A stretch of 44,869 nucleotides of DNA from Syntrophomonadaceae bacterium (lineage in GTDB: Bacteria; Bacillota; DSM-12270; Thermacetogeniales; Thermacetogeniaceae): positions 1 through 44,869 of the forward strand of contig DUMY01000086.1 in the NCBI GenBank assembly GCA_012839645.1, in the 5' to 3' direction. Of this stretch, positions 37,118-44,869 are shown in pieces. The number at the start of each line of letters is the position of its first letter. The first letter of the stretch is position 1. Under the pieces are notes generated by a model. That model was not told the DNA's origin, did no database searches, and was given only the letters and a program-made list of their open reading frames with translations. The translations under genes and the position numbers were made by a program.

Positions 37118-37168
37118 TCAACTCTCCATAATAGGATTGTTTGCCATCAACTAAGTGCCACCCTGACA

Positions 37169-37204
37169 ATGTATAAAATACAAAGCCAGTTATCTATAAC
37201 TGGC
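37169..37204 (-). terminator. Intrinsic terminator downstream of metK
   Basis: Minus strand GCCAGTTATAGATAACTGGCTTTGTATTTTAT. Confidence 0.75.
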
Positions 37205-37253
37205 CAAGATATCCAAGTCCTTGCATTTAGTCAACTTACAGCTTGACCGACAG

Positions 37254-38459
37254 CTAGCAGCGTCCTCCCAACGAGATCTTTTCCGCTTCTCTTCTGAGCA
37301 GTTCTGCACTGTCGGTTCTCTCCCATGAAAGGTCAAGATCCGGGCGCCCGAAGTGGCCATAATTAGAAGTTTGCCTGTAGATGGGCTTTCTGAGGTCAAG
37401 CTTTCTGATGATGGCCATAGGCTTAAAATCAAATATTTCTTTGATCAAGCCACAGATTTGCTCATCCGGAATCACTCCTGTACCAAAGGTATCCACATGA
37501 ACAGAAACTGGGTTTGCCACACCAATAGCATAGGCAACTTGAATTTCACATCTGTGAGCAAGTTTGGCTGCTACAATGTTCTTAGCAACATATCTGGCAA
37601 AGTAGGAAGCTGATCTGTCTACCTTTGTTGGGTCTTTTCCGGAAAAGGCACCACCACCGTGCCTAGCTACCCCTCCATAGGTATCGACGATAATTTTCCT
37701 CCCGGTGAGCCCTGTATCACACTGTGGTCCTCCCACCACAAAACGGCCTGTTGGGTTTACATAAAATCGCGTTCTCTCATCTATATACTCAGCGGGAACT
37801 ATATCTTTGATTACTGTTTCTATAATGTCGGCTCTGATCTGGTCCAGGGTAATATCAGGTCTGTGCTGTGCCGAAATAACAACAGCATCAACCCGCAGCG
37901 GGCGATCCCCTTCATATTCCACAGTTACCTGGCTTTTTCCGTCCGGACGCAGATAAGGGAGAATCTTTTTCTTGCGCACTTCAGCCAGACGGCGCGCCAG
38001 GTTATGTGCTAAATCTATGGACAGAGGCATTAGATGCGGGCTCTCATCTGTGGCATAGCCGAACATCATTCCCTGGTCTCCGGCTCCTAGTTCTTGTTCA
38101 TCTTCAATTTCTCCGGTTTTTACTTCAAAAGCCTGGTCTACCCCTAAAGCGATATCAGGAGACTGCTCCTCAAGGGAAGTAACTACAGCACAAGTGTCAC
38201 AGTCAAAGCCGAATTTAGCCCTGGTATAACCAATATCCCTGATTACAGAACGGGCAAGATGTGGAATATCCACATAACAGTTGGTGGTAACCTGCCCGGC
38301 AATAAATACCAGACCTGTAGCCACCATTGTTTCACAAGCAACCCTGGCCATCTTATCCTTTTCAATAATGGCATCCAGGATAGCATCGGAAACCTGATCT
38401 GCAACCTTATCAGGGTGCCCCTCTGTCACCGACTCCGAAGTAAAAAAACGTTGAGCCAT
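37254..38459 (-). CDS. metK: S-adenosylmethionine synthetase
   Basis: 401 aa; [46 protein letters not shown]. Confidence 0.97.
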   Translation of the reverse strand: MAQRFFTSESVTEGHPDKVADQVSDAILDAIIEKDKMARVACETMVATGLVFIAGQVTTNCYVDIPHLARSVIRDIGYTRAKFGFDCDTCAVVTSLEEQSPDIALGVDQAFEVKTGEIEDEQELGAGDQGMMFGYATDESPHLMPLSIDLAHNLARRLAEVRKKKILPYLRPDGKSQVTVEYEGDRPLRVDAVVISAQHRPDITLDQIRADIIETVIKDIVPAEYIDERTRFYVNPTGRFVVGGPQCDTGLTGRKIIVDTYGGVARHGGGAFSGKDPTKVDRSASYFARYVAKNIVAAKLAHRCEIQVAYAIGVANPVSVHVDTFGTGVIPDEQICGLIKEIFDFKPMAIIRKLDLRKPIYRQTSNYGHFGRPDLDLSWERTDSAELLRREAEKISLGGRC

Positions 38460-38462
38460 TCC

Positions 38463-39668
38463 TCAGTCAGCCTCCTTTTGAACTTTAACCAATTTAACAA
38501 TCTCATCAAGTACCATACATGCTAGTTCTTTTTTTGTCATCTTGGGCAGTATTAAAGGAGTTCGGTCCTTAGAAATGATTGTTGCCACATTGGTATCAAC
38601 CTGAAAACCTGCTCCTTCAACAGTAAGATCGTTGGCAACTATCAGGTCAAGATTCTTGCGGGCTAGTTTCTCATGGGCGTGTTTCAAAACTTCTCCGGTC
38701 TCTGCAGCAAATCCTACCAGAATCTGATCACTTTTATGTTCTCCCAGATACCCTAAAATATCATCTGTTCTGTCCAGTTCTACAACAAGAACAGCCCGGT
38801 CCTTTTTGATCTTATCTATTACTTGCTGACGGGGTCGGAAATCAGCAACCGCCGCAGCCTTGATTACAATATCAACTAATGGAAATACAGCCTTAACAGC
38901 ATTGAACATCTCCTCAGCAGTTTCCACTTCAGTCACCACAACACCCTCCGGTGTATCAAGCGTTGTAGGCCCGCTAATCAGGGTCACCTGGGCACCTCTA
39001 TTCCTAGCCTCTTGTGCAAGAGCATAACCCATCTTTCCGGAGCTGTAATTTGATAAAAAACGCACCGGATCCAGGGGTTCCCGAGTAGGACCCGCGGTCA
39101 CCAGTACATGTTGCCCATCCAAGTCTTTTTGATGAGAGAAAAAGTGTTCAACAAAAGCAACTACCTTTTCCGGGGCGGGAAGCCTCCCTTTGCCTTTGGC
39201 ACCACAAGCCAGACGCCCCTCCTCAGGTTCGATAAAGATGTAGCCCATCCCTTTGAGAAAACTCATCCAATGCTGAAAAATCGGGTTTTCGTACATTCCG
39301 GTATTCATCGCCGGAGCAAAAACCACAGGCGCTTTGGTTGCCATAATAGTTGTAGTAAGAAGGTTGCCAGCAGTGCCACCGGCAACCAAACCGATAAGAT
39401 TTGCTGTGGCCGGGGCAACCAACACCAGATCTGCTCCCTGGGCAAGGCTGATATGCTCGATATCCCACTCTTTAGGATTGTTGAACATATCCACATGCAC
39501 CGGCTGCTGTGATATCGCCTGCATAGTCAAAGGTGTGATAAACTGGGTGGCAGCAGGGGTCATGATCACTTGAACACAATAACCTTTTTTTACTAGCAAG
39601 CTGGCAATTTCAGCTGCTTTGTATGCAGCAATGCTTCCCGTAACACCTAAAACTATATTCTTCTTCAT
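38463..39668 (-). CDS. coaBC: Phosphopantothenoylcysteine decarboxylase/PPC synthetase
   Basis: 401 aa; GVTGSIAAYKAAEI, PAMNTGMYENP, VTAGPTREPLDPVRFLSNYSSGKMGYALA. Confidence 0.96.
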   Translation of the reverse strand: MKKNIVLGVTGSIAAYKAAEIASLLVKKGYCVQVIMTPAATQFITPLTMQAISQQPVHVDMFNNPKEWDIEHISLAQGADLVLVAPATANLIGLVAGGTAGNLLTTTIMATKAPVVFAPAMNTGMYENPIFQHWMSFLKGMGYIFIEPEEGRLACGAKGKGRLPAPEKVVAFVEHFFSHQKDLDGQHVLVTAGPTREPLDPVRFLSNYSSGKMGYALAQEARNRGAQVTLISGPTTLDTPEGVVVTEVETAEEMFNAVKAVFPLVDIVIKAAAVADFRPRQQVIDKIKKDRAVLVVELDRTDDILGYLGEHKSDQILVGFAAETGEVLKHAHEKLARKNLDLIVANDLTVEGAGFQVDTNVATIISKDRTPLILPKMTKKELACMVLDEIVKLVKVQKEAD

Positions 39669-39880
39669 TTGAGCTTTTTTTGCTGCTGTGGTCGCTCAAT
39701 GAGCAGCTTCTCCCGGGCTATTTCCTCAAGGGCAACAGTAACCGGTTTCTGTGACTGAAGATCTTTATCTGCATTGCTATTTTCTGTTAGAACACGAGCT
39801 CTTTTAGCTGCCGCAACAACAAGCTCGTATTTGCTCTCCACCTTCTCCAGCAACCGATCAAAACTCTGTTCTTCTTTCAC
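39665..39880 (-). CDS. rpoZ: RNA polymerase omega subunit
   Basis: 71 aa; FDRLLEKVESKYELVVAAAKRAR...VTVALEEIAREKL. Confidence 0.93.
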   Translation of the reverse strand: MKEEQSFDRLLEKVESKYELVVAAAKRARVLTENSNADKDLQSQKPVTVALEEIAREKLLIERPQQQKKLK

Positions 39881-40472
39881 TGTTCATTCCCCCTTGACCT
39901 CTTCTACGAGCACTCTTTTCCCGCTCAATGATATTAAGCAGATCCGCAAAGGCCTGCTCCTTTATATTGTTATCGATAACATGATCATAACTCTTTGCTG
40001 CCTGTAATTCGTCAGGAGCACAGCTTAAACGCACATTAATAGCTGCCTTATCGTCTGTTCCTCTTTTAGTTATCCGGGCACTGAGTTCTTCCAATGAAGG
40101 CGGTCTGATAAAAATGAGCACTGCCTCGGGAAAGACCTGTTTTACCCTGCGGCCACCTTGAATATCCAGTTCCAGCAAAACATCTTTACCTCTTTGCAGT
40201 AGTGTCTTCACAGAGGAACACAAAGTGCCGTAGTAGTGTCCATATACTTCAGCCCATTCCAGAAACTCTCCGGCTTCAATCCGTTTTTGGAATTCTTCTT
40301 TGGACACAAAAAAATACTCTACCCCATTTTGTTCATCACCACGGGGAAGCCTTGTGGTAAGGGAAATAGAATATGACAATTCTGGTAAGGCTTCTCTGAG
40401 CATCTTACAGAGGGTTCCTTTACCGGAACCTGACGGTCCAGATACAACAACAAGCAGAGGTTGCGCTGGCAA
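39858..40472 (-). CDS. gmk: Guanylate kinase
   Basis: 204 aa; VVSGPSGSGKGTLCKML, SISLTTRLPRGDEQNGVEYFFV. Confidence 0.97.
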   Translation of the reverse strand: MPAQPLLVVVSGPSGSGKGTLCKMLREALPELSYSISLTTRLPRGDEQNGVEYFFVSKEEFQKRIEAGEFLEWAEVYGHYYGTLCSSVKTLLQRGKDVLLELDIQGGRRVKQVFPEAVLIFIRPPSLEELSARITKRGTDDKAAINVRLSCAPDELQAAKSYDHVIDNNIKEQAFADLLNIIEREKSARRRGQGGMNSERRTEF

Positions 40473-40496
40473 TGATATCCTCCTGTATCCAATAAA

Positions 40497-40763
40497 TTAT
40501 TCTTCCATAGCTGCAATCGGATCCTTTGCAGCTAAACGATTAGCCACCGTTTCAGGTTGAACTGCAGATAGGATAACGTGGTCACTGTCTGCAATAATTA
40601 CAGCTCTGGTTCTTCTTCCATAGGTAGCATCAATCAGTATGCCTCGATCCCGAGCCTCTGAAATAATCCGTTTAATTGGGGCGGATTCAGGACTCACAAT
40701 AGCCACTATCCGGTTGGCGGAAACAACATTACCAAAACCGATATTAATCAATTTGATATCCAT
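40497..40763 (-). CDS. remA: Extracellular matrix regulator RemA (DUF370)
   Basis: 88 aa; [29 protein letters not shown]. Confidence 0.95.
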   Translation of the reverse strand: MDIKLINIGFGNVVSANRIVAIVSPESAPIKRIISEARDRGILIDATYGRRTRAVIIADSDHVILSAVQPETVANRLAAKDPIAAMEE

Positions 40764-40794
40764 GTCATACCTCCCTCAATAGTAGGTAACGTAT

Positions 40795-41673
40795 TTACTC
40801 AATATTTTGCGCCTGCTCCCGCATCTTTTCAATTTCACTCTTGACCTTCACAACCAAAGGTGAAATAACCCTATCAGATGCTTTTGAACCAATGGTATTG
40901 ATTTCCCTGTTCATTTCTTGTATAAGAAATTCAATACTCCTTCCTGCAGGCTCACCTGACTGCAGTATTTCTTCCAGTTGATCTAAATGGCTGGCCAGGC
41001 GCACTACCTCTTCAGTAATACTGCTGCGTTCGGCAAATAATATCACTTCATTGGCCAACAATGCCTCATCAATTTCATGTTCTTCCAGGAGTTGCTGCAG
41101 TTTGTTCTTCAGGCGGATTCTTAATTCCTCACTCAATTGAGGTTCGCGCTCCCTAATCTCCTCTAAAAAACTGCAAACGCTGTTTCTGCGAAACATCAAG
41201 TCTTCGTACAGTTTCGCGCCTTCCCGCGCACGCATCTCTAAAAGCTGCTCAACAGCCTCCCGGAGAGAAACCTGTACCACCTTCCAAACATCATCAACAT
41301 CCCCTTCTTTCTCCTCTACTACCAGCACATCTGGAAATCCGGAAAAGCAAGCTACATCCAATTCCAACTCAATATCAAGCATTTCCGCCATTTCCCTCAG
41401 ACTTTTATCATAGGCAAGAAGTAATTCCTTGTCAAGCTTAACATTACGCTTTTTTTCGCGGTGATCCTCAATCTTAACAAATATGTCCAGGTGCCCGCGG
41501 GCCACTTTCTCCTCTACTTGTTTTTTTATTTTCTCTTCCAGTGAAAGGTAAACCCGGGGGATCCGTACTGTTATCTCGCGAAAACGGTGGTTAACACTAC
41601 GGATCTCCACTGTAGCATGCACATCATTATCTCCATATTCACCCCGGCCGAAACCGGTCATACTGTTGACCAT
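40795..41673 (-). CDS. YicC family endoribonuclease-like protein
   Basis: 292 aa; NSMTGFGRGEY, EIRSVNHRF, FLIQEMNREINTIGSKA. Confidence 0.95.
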   Translation of the reverse strand: MVNSMTGFGRGEYGDNDVHATVEIRSVNHRFREITVRIPRVYLSLEEKIKKQVEEKVARGHLDIFVKIEDHREKKRNVKLDKELLLAYDKSLREMAEMLDIELELDVACFSGFPDVLVVEEKEGDVDDVWKVVQVSLREAVEQLLEMRAREGAKLYEDLMFRRNSVCSFLEEIREREPQLSEELRIRLKNKLQQLLEEHEIDEALLANEVILFAERSSITEEVVRLASHLDQLEEILQSGEPAGRSIEFLIQEMNREINTIGSKASDRVISPLVVKVKSEIEKMREQAQNIE

Positions 41674-41692
41674 AATAGGAGCAGCCCCTTTC

Positions 41693-41736
41693 GGTGACAG
41701 TCACCTGGGAGATACTGGTTAATGGTGACAGGCACC
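41693..41736. repeat. REP-like GGTGACAGTCACC palindrome plus GGTGACAGGCACC half-site
   Basis: ggtgacagtcacc at 41693-41705; ggtgacaggcacc at 41724-41736. Confidence 0.5.
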
Positions 41737-41787
41737 AAATTCCCGGAAGTGTTGCGGAACCGAAGCAAAGCAGTTTCCACAAACTTC

Positions 41788-41836
41788 CATCCTCTATTTC
41801 AGACATCCGATTTCCGGCTTCCGACATCTATTTCAA
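41788..41836 (-). repeat. GTCGGA-family repeat downstream of dapL
   Basis: Minus strand GAAATAGATGTCGGAAGCCGGAAATCGGATGTCTGAAATAGAGGATGG. Confidence 0.5.
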
Positions 41837-41848
41837 TTAGGATCCACA

Positions 41849-43018
41849 TTAAAAAAAGCTTCCAAAAGCTTTCTTTATCCTTGAAAATGCCTCATGCAGA
41901 CGCTCAGTGTCCAGTGTCAATGATATACGGAAATATCCCTCTCCATATTTACCATAACCTATCCCTGGGGTTATCACCACTGCAGCCTTTTCCAAAACCT
42001 GTTCCGCAAACTCAGTTGAACTAAAATCTGGAGGCACAGGAACCCACAGATAAATGGTTCCCTGAGGGAGAGAAATGTTCCATCCCAGATCCTTCAGTCC
42101 CTGAAGGGCAACCTGTCGTCTTTCTTCATAAATGCGTTTCACCTCTGTGACGCAATCCTGAGGGCCTTCTAGGGCTGCAATCCCAGCATACTGAACTGCC
42201 TGAAAAGCACCGGAATCTATATTTGATTTAATTGTTGTCAAGGCTTCAATCAGATCTTTATTCCCTGCAGCCCAACCCAAGCGCCATCCGGTCATATTAT
42301 ACGTCTTAGATAGGGAGTGAAATTCAATTCCCACATCCTTGGCACCGGGTATCTCCAGAAAACTGGGAGCACTATAATCATTAAAGGTGATCTCAGAGTA
42401 GGCTGCATCATGACAAACAATAATATCAAAACTCTTTGCAAATTCTACAACATTTTCAAAAAACGATTTATCACAGGTGCCCCCTGTAGGATTATTAGGG
42501 TAATTAAGAAACATCAATTTCGCATTTTTAGCAACATCAGTAGGGATATTTTTTAGATCCGGGAGAAAATCATTTTCTTCTTTGAGAGGCATTAAATAAT
42601 TTTCAGCACCCGCAAGGGCAGCGCCAATACCATAGACAGGATACCCGGGATCCGGAATTAATGCTGTGTCTCCATCCTGTAGATAACAAAAGGAAATATG
42701 TGCAAGCCCTTCTTTGGACCCAATCAGGGTTACAACCTCTGTAGAAGGATCAATCTCCACTTGAAATCGGCCTTGATACCAATCAGCAACAGAGCGGCGG
42801 AAAGCCATAAGACCTACTGAAGTAGGATACCGGTGGTTCTCCGGGTTTTGTACCTGCTCCTGTAGTACCTGTACAATATGTGGAGGTGTAGGCAGATCCG
42901 GGTCACCTATCCCCAAGCTGATCACATCAACATTATTTTCTTCCAACTCTTCTATCTTTTTCTCAATGCGGGCAAAAAGATAGGGCGGTAATGCCGCCAA
43001 GCGTTCAGCAACTTTCAT
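41849..43018 (-). CDS. dapL: PLP-dependent aminotransferase, LL-diaminopimelate aminotransferase (DapL)-like
   Basis: 389 aa; [42 protein letters not shown]; next to dapF. Confidence 0.85.
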   Translation of the reverse strand: MKVAERLAALPPYLFARIEKKIEELEENNVDVISLGIGDPDLPTPPHIVQVLQEQVQNPENHRYPTSVGLMAFRRSVADWYQGRFQVEIDPSTEVVTLIGSKEGLAHISFCYLQDGDTALIPDPGYPVYGIGAALAGAENYLMPLKEENDFLPDLKNIPTDVAKNAKLMFLNYPNNPTGGTCDKSFFENVVEFAKSFDIIVCHDAAYSEITFNDYSAPSFLEIPGAKDVGIEFHSLSKTYNMTGWRLGWAAGNKDLIEALTTIKSNIDSGAFQAVQYAGIAALEGPQDCVTEVKRIYEERRQVALQGLKDLGWNISLPQGTIYLWVPVPPDFSSTEFAEQVLEKAAVVITPGIGYGKYGEGYFRISLTLDTERLHEAFSRIKKAFGSFF

Positions 43019-43083
43019 GCTTTATCCTCCTTGTAACATTTTATATATGGCCAAGCACCTGTTACAGTGCAAGGTCCTATCTT

Positions 43084-43106
43084 TTTCCTTCCGACATCCA
43101 TTTATA
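43084..43106 (-). repeat. GTCGGA-family repeat between dapF and dapL
   Basis: Minus strand TATAAATGGATGTCGGAAGGAAAAAG. Confidence 0.4.
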
Positions 43107-43189
43107 CCAAACTTACATTATTGCTTTATTGCTCTATTCATCCTAATGGTCAGGAATTTTGTGACTATTTAAGGTAGTAGAACAATCAC

Positions 43190-43226
43190 GACTGACCACC
43201 AACCACTAACAACTAACCACTAATAC
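43190..43226 (-). repeat. GTTAGT-family repeat at the 3' end of dapF
   Basis: Minus strand GTATTAGTGGTTAGTTGTTAGTGGTTGGTGGTCAGTC; contains the dapF TAG stop. Confidence 0.5.
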
Positions 43227-44074
43227 ATTCGCCCTGAAAAAACCTCCTCAGCAGGACCTGTCATGTAAACATGGTTATCTTTGCCCCACTCCACGAACAA
43301 CCTGCCACCGGGCAGACTTACTTGTACATCTCGATCCAGGTGACCACTCAGTGAGCCCCCTACTGCTACAGCACAGGCACCGGTTCCACAAGCCAGGGTC
43401 TCCCCAACTCCTCTTTCCCAAACACGCACATTCACCTTATCGCGGCCTAAAACCTCAACAAACTCCACATTGGTTTTTGCAGGGAAGAGTTGATGGCACT
43501 CTAAACACGGTCCCACAGTATGTACTGGAAACTCATCAACCCCCCCATCGATGAACACCATGCAGTGTGGATTCCCCATAGAAACAGCAGTAATATTCAT
43601 CTTATGTCGGTCAACCTGAATCTCTTCATTAATTACCCTTGATCCCGTCTCTCCCCTAAAGGGAATCAACTCACTCTCTAAAATGGGTTCCCCCATGTCC
43701 ACCTTAACCGCGGTAACTTCCCCATCCTTGATTATTACTTCCGGGACTCTGATCCCTGCTTTCGTCTGGATGGGGAAGGTAGTCTCCTTCACTAATCCTT
43801 TAGTATAAACGTATTTGGCTACACAACGAATGGCATTTCCGCACATCTCCGGTTCTGAACCATCCGCATTAAAGATGCGCATATTAATGGCTTTATGACT
43901 ATTGCAATACACAAAAACAAGGCCATCCCCACCGATACCGAATTTTCGGTGACAGACCCTGCGCACAAAACCAGTCATTTCCCCTTGTGGAATATCATCA
44001 GGAGATAATTCCATTAATATAAAGTCGTTGCCTAAACCATGCCACTTGGTAAACTCCAACACAATCCACCTCAT
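43220..44074 (-). CDS. dapF: Diaminopimelate epimerase
   Basis: 284 aa; FTKWHGLGNDFILME, NADGSEPEMCGNAIRC, ERGVGETLACGTGACA. Confidence 0.97.
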   Translation of the reverse strand: MRWIVLEFTKWHGLGNDFILMELSPDDIPQGEMTGFVRRVCHRKFGIGGDGLVFVYCNSHKAINMRIFNADGSEPEMCGNAIRCVAKYVYTKGLVKETTFPIQTKAGIRVPEVIIKDGEVTAVKVDMGEPILESELIPFRGETGSRVINEEIQVDRHKMNITAVSMGNPHCMVFIDGGVDEFPVHTVGPCLECHQLFPAKTNVEFVEVLGRDKVNVRVWERGVGETLACGTGACAVAVGGSLSGHLDRDVQVSLPGGRLFVEWGKDNHVYMTGPAEEVFSGRMY

Positions 44075-44148
44075 GGTAATTCATTTAAACTCCAGAAAAC
44101 ACCTGTTAATAGATTAACTCAAATCAACAAAATCAGCAAGGGGCATAA

Positions 44149-44188
44149 TTAGTAGTTGGTCGTTAGTGGTCGGTCGTTGGAAAAAGAT
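44149..44188 (+). repeat. GTTAGT-family repeat upstream of rqcH/fbpA
   Basis: TTAGTAGTTGGTCGTTAGTGGTCGGTCGTTGGAAAAAGAT. Confidence 0.45.
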
Positions 44189-44324
44189 GTTTCAGGCGTG
44201 GGGTGTGTGAGGGGCGTAGCCGGGACCGCTTGCAAGGGCGGGACACTCCCCAGTGTCTCCCAGTGTTACCCATGTTCTAACTAAATCTGTTACCTGGTTC
44301 CAAACCTGTACGGGTCAAATAGAT

Positions 44325-44352
44325 TGCCACAAACTGCAGTGTGATACAATAA
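44325..44352 (+). promoter_or_regulatory. Weak sigma-A-like promoter of rqcH/fbpA
   Basis: attgcc-16 nt-tacaat upstream of an agaggag RBS. Confidence 0.35.
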
Positions 44353-44407
44353 GCATAGAAGATGTATAGAAATATCAACTAATCAACTAATAGAGGAGTA
44401 TAGATAG

Positions 44408-44775
44408 ATGTCACCAGATGGTATAACCTTACACCTGATCACCGGAGAATTGCGGGAAACCCTTCTTAAAGGAAGGGTGGAGCGTGTCTTCCAACCGGAG
44501 AGACAGGAGATAATATTAATAATCCGCAGTTCTGGACGAAGTTGGCGCCTGCTTCTCTCTGCTAAAGCAGAAAGTGCCAGTTTGCATCTTAGCACAAAGG
44601 AAAAGAAAAATCCACTATCCCCTCCTCAGTTCTGTATTGTCCTAAGGAAATACCTGGAGGGAAGCCGCTTGACTGATATCCAGCAAGTCGGCTTGGATCG
44701 TATTATACGCCTCACCTTTAATCGCATCGCAGAAAGTGGGGAGTTTCAAGATTTAGTCCTTATTGTGGAGATCAT
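44408..44775 (+). CDS. Rqc2/FbpA (NFACT) family protein, N-terminal part, cut by the terminal foldback
   Basis: MSPDGITLHLITGELRETLLKGRVERVFQPERQEIILIIRS...LTFNRIAESGEFQDLVLIVEI; NFACT-N pattern. Confidence 0.88.
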
Positions 44776-44869
44776 CGATTATCTGGTTTGATTCTGGGTT
44801 AACCAGGATGAGATTGCTGTGTTTGCCCATGATCTCCACAATAAGGACTAAATCTTGAAACTCCCCACT
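44735..44869. repeat. Perfect 41-bp terminal inverted repeat (44735-44775 / 44829-44869) around a 53-nt loop
   Basis: agtggggagtttcaagatttagtccttattgtggagatcat and its exact reverse complement ending at the last base of the window. Confidence 0.97.

Noticed and set aside
41639-41827. 62-aa minus ORF upstream of yicC
   Set aside because: Overlaps repeats and the yicC start; low-quality sequence with no family.
44383-44595. 70-aa minus-strand ORF opposite rqcH
   Set aside because: Antisense to a clear NFACT-N coding region.
44776-44791. Apparent natural truncation of Rqc2/FbpA ending VEIIDYLV*
   Set aside because: The stop exists only because of the inverted loop of the terminal foldback. 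The reverse orientation restores the conserved frame.
1-44869. CRISPR arrays, tRNA/rRNA genes, prophage, toxin-antitoxin or defence genes
   Set aside because: No regularly spaced repeats, no tRNA/rRNA-like segments recognised, and essentially all long ORFs belong to housekeeping or sporulation families.

Overview
Vertically inherited core-genome segment of a spore-forming, Peptococcaceae-like Firmicute (taxonomy is inferred from gene content only). Almost every gene is on the minus strand: mtnP-like (partial)-ftsY-smc-spoVS-rnc-acpP-plsX-rpmF-DUF177-ackA-pta; coaD/rsmD; UDG; two SASPs; recG-fakA-asp23; the rib operon with an FMN riboswitch; rpe-rsgA-prkC-PBP-SEDS-FHA-rsmB-fmt-def-priA; metK-coaBC-rpoZ-gmk-remA-yicC; dapL-dapF. 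Four singletons lie on the plus strand: ylbJ, gpr, rpmB and the start of rqcH/fbpA. No phage, CRISPR, tRNA/rRNA or intact transposon was seen. Points worth a second look: (i) an Fha/SEDS/PBP/PASTA-kinase cluster laid out like the actinobacterial one, with an FHA domain fused to the FtsW/RodA protein and no PP2C phosphatase gene; (ii) a ~230-nt structured intergenic RNA candidate between rsmD and the UDG gene; (iii) two degenerate intergenic repeat families that sit at, and sometimes supply, stop codons; (iv) a 27-bp palindrome overlapping the acpP promoter; (v) sigma-H-like and sigma-F/G-like promoters at sporulation genes; (vi) a perfect 41-bp terminal foldback that cuts off rqcH and is probably an assembly or chimera artefact.
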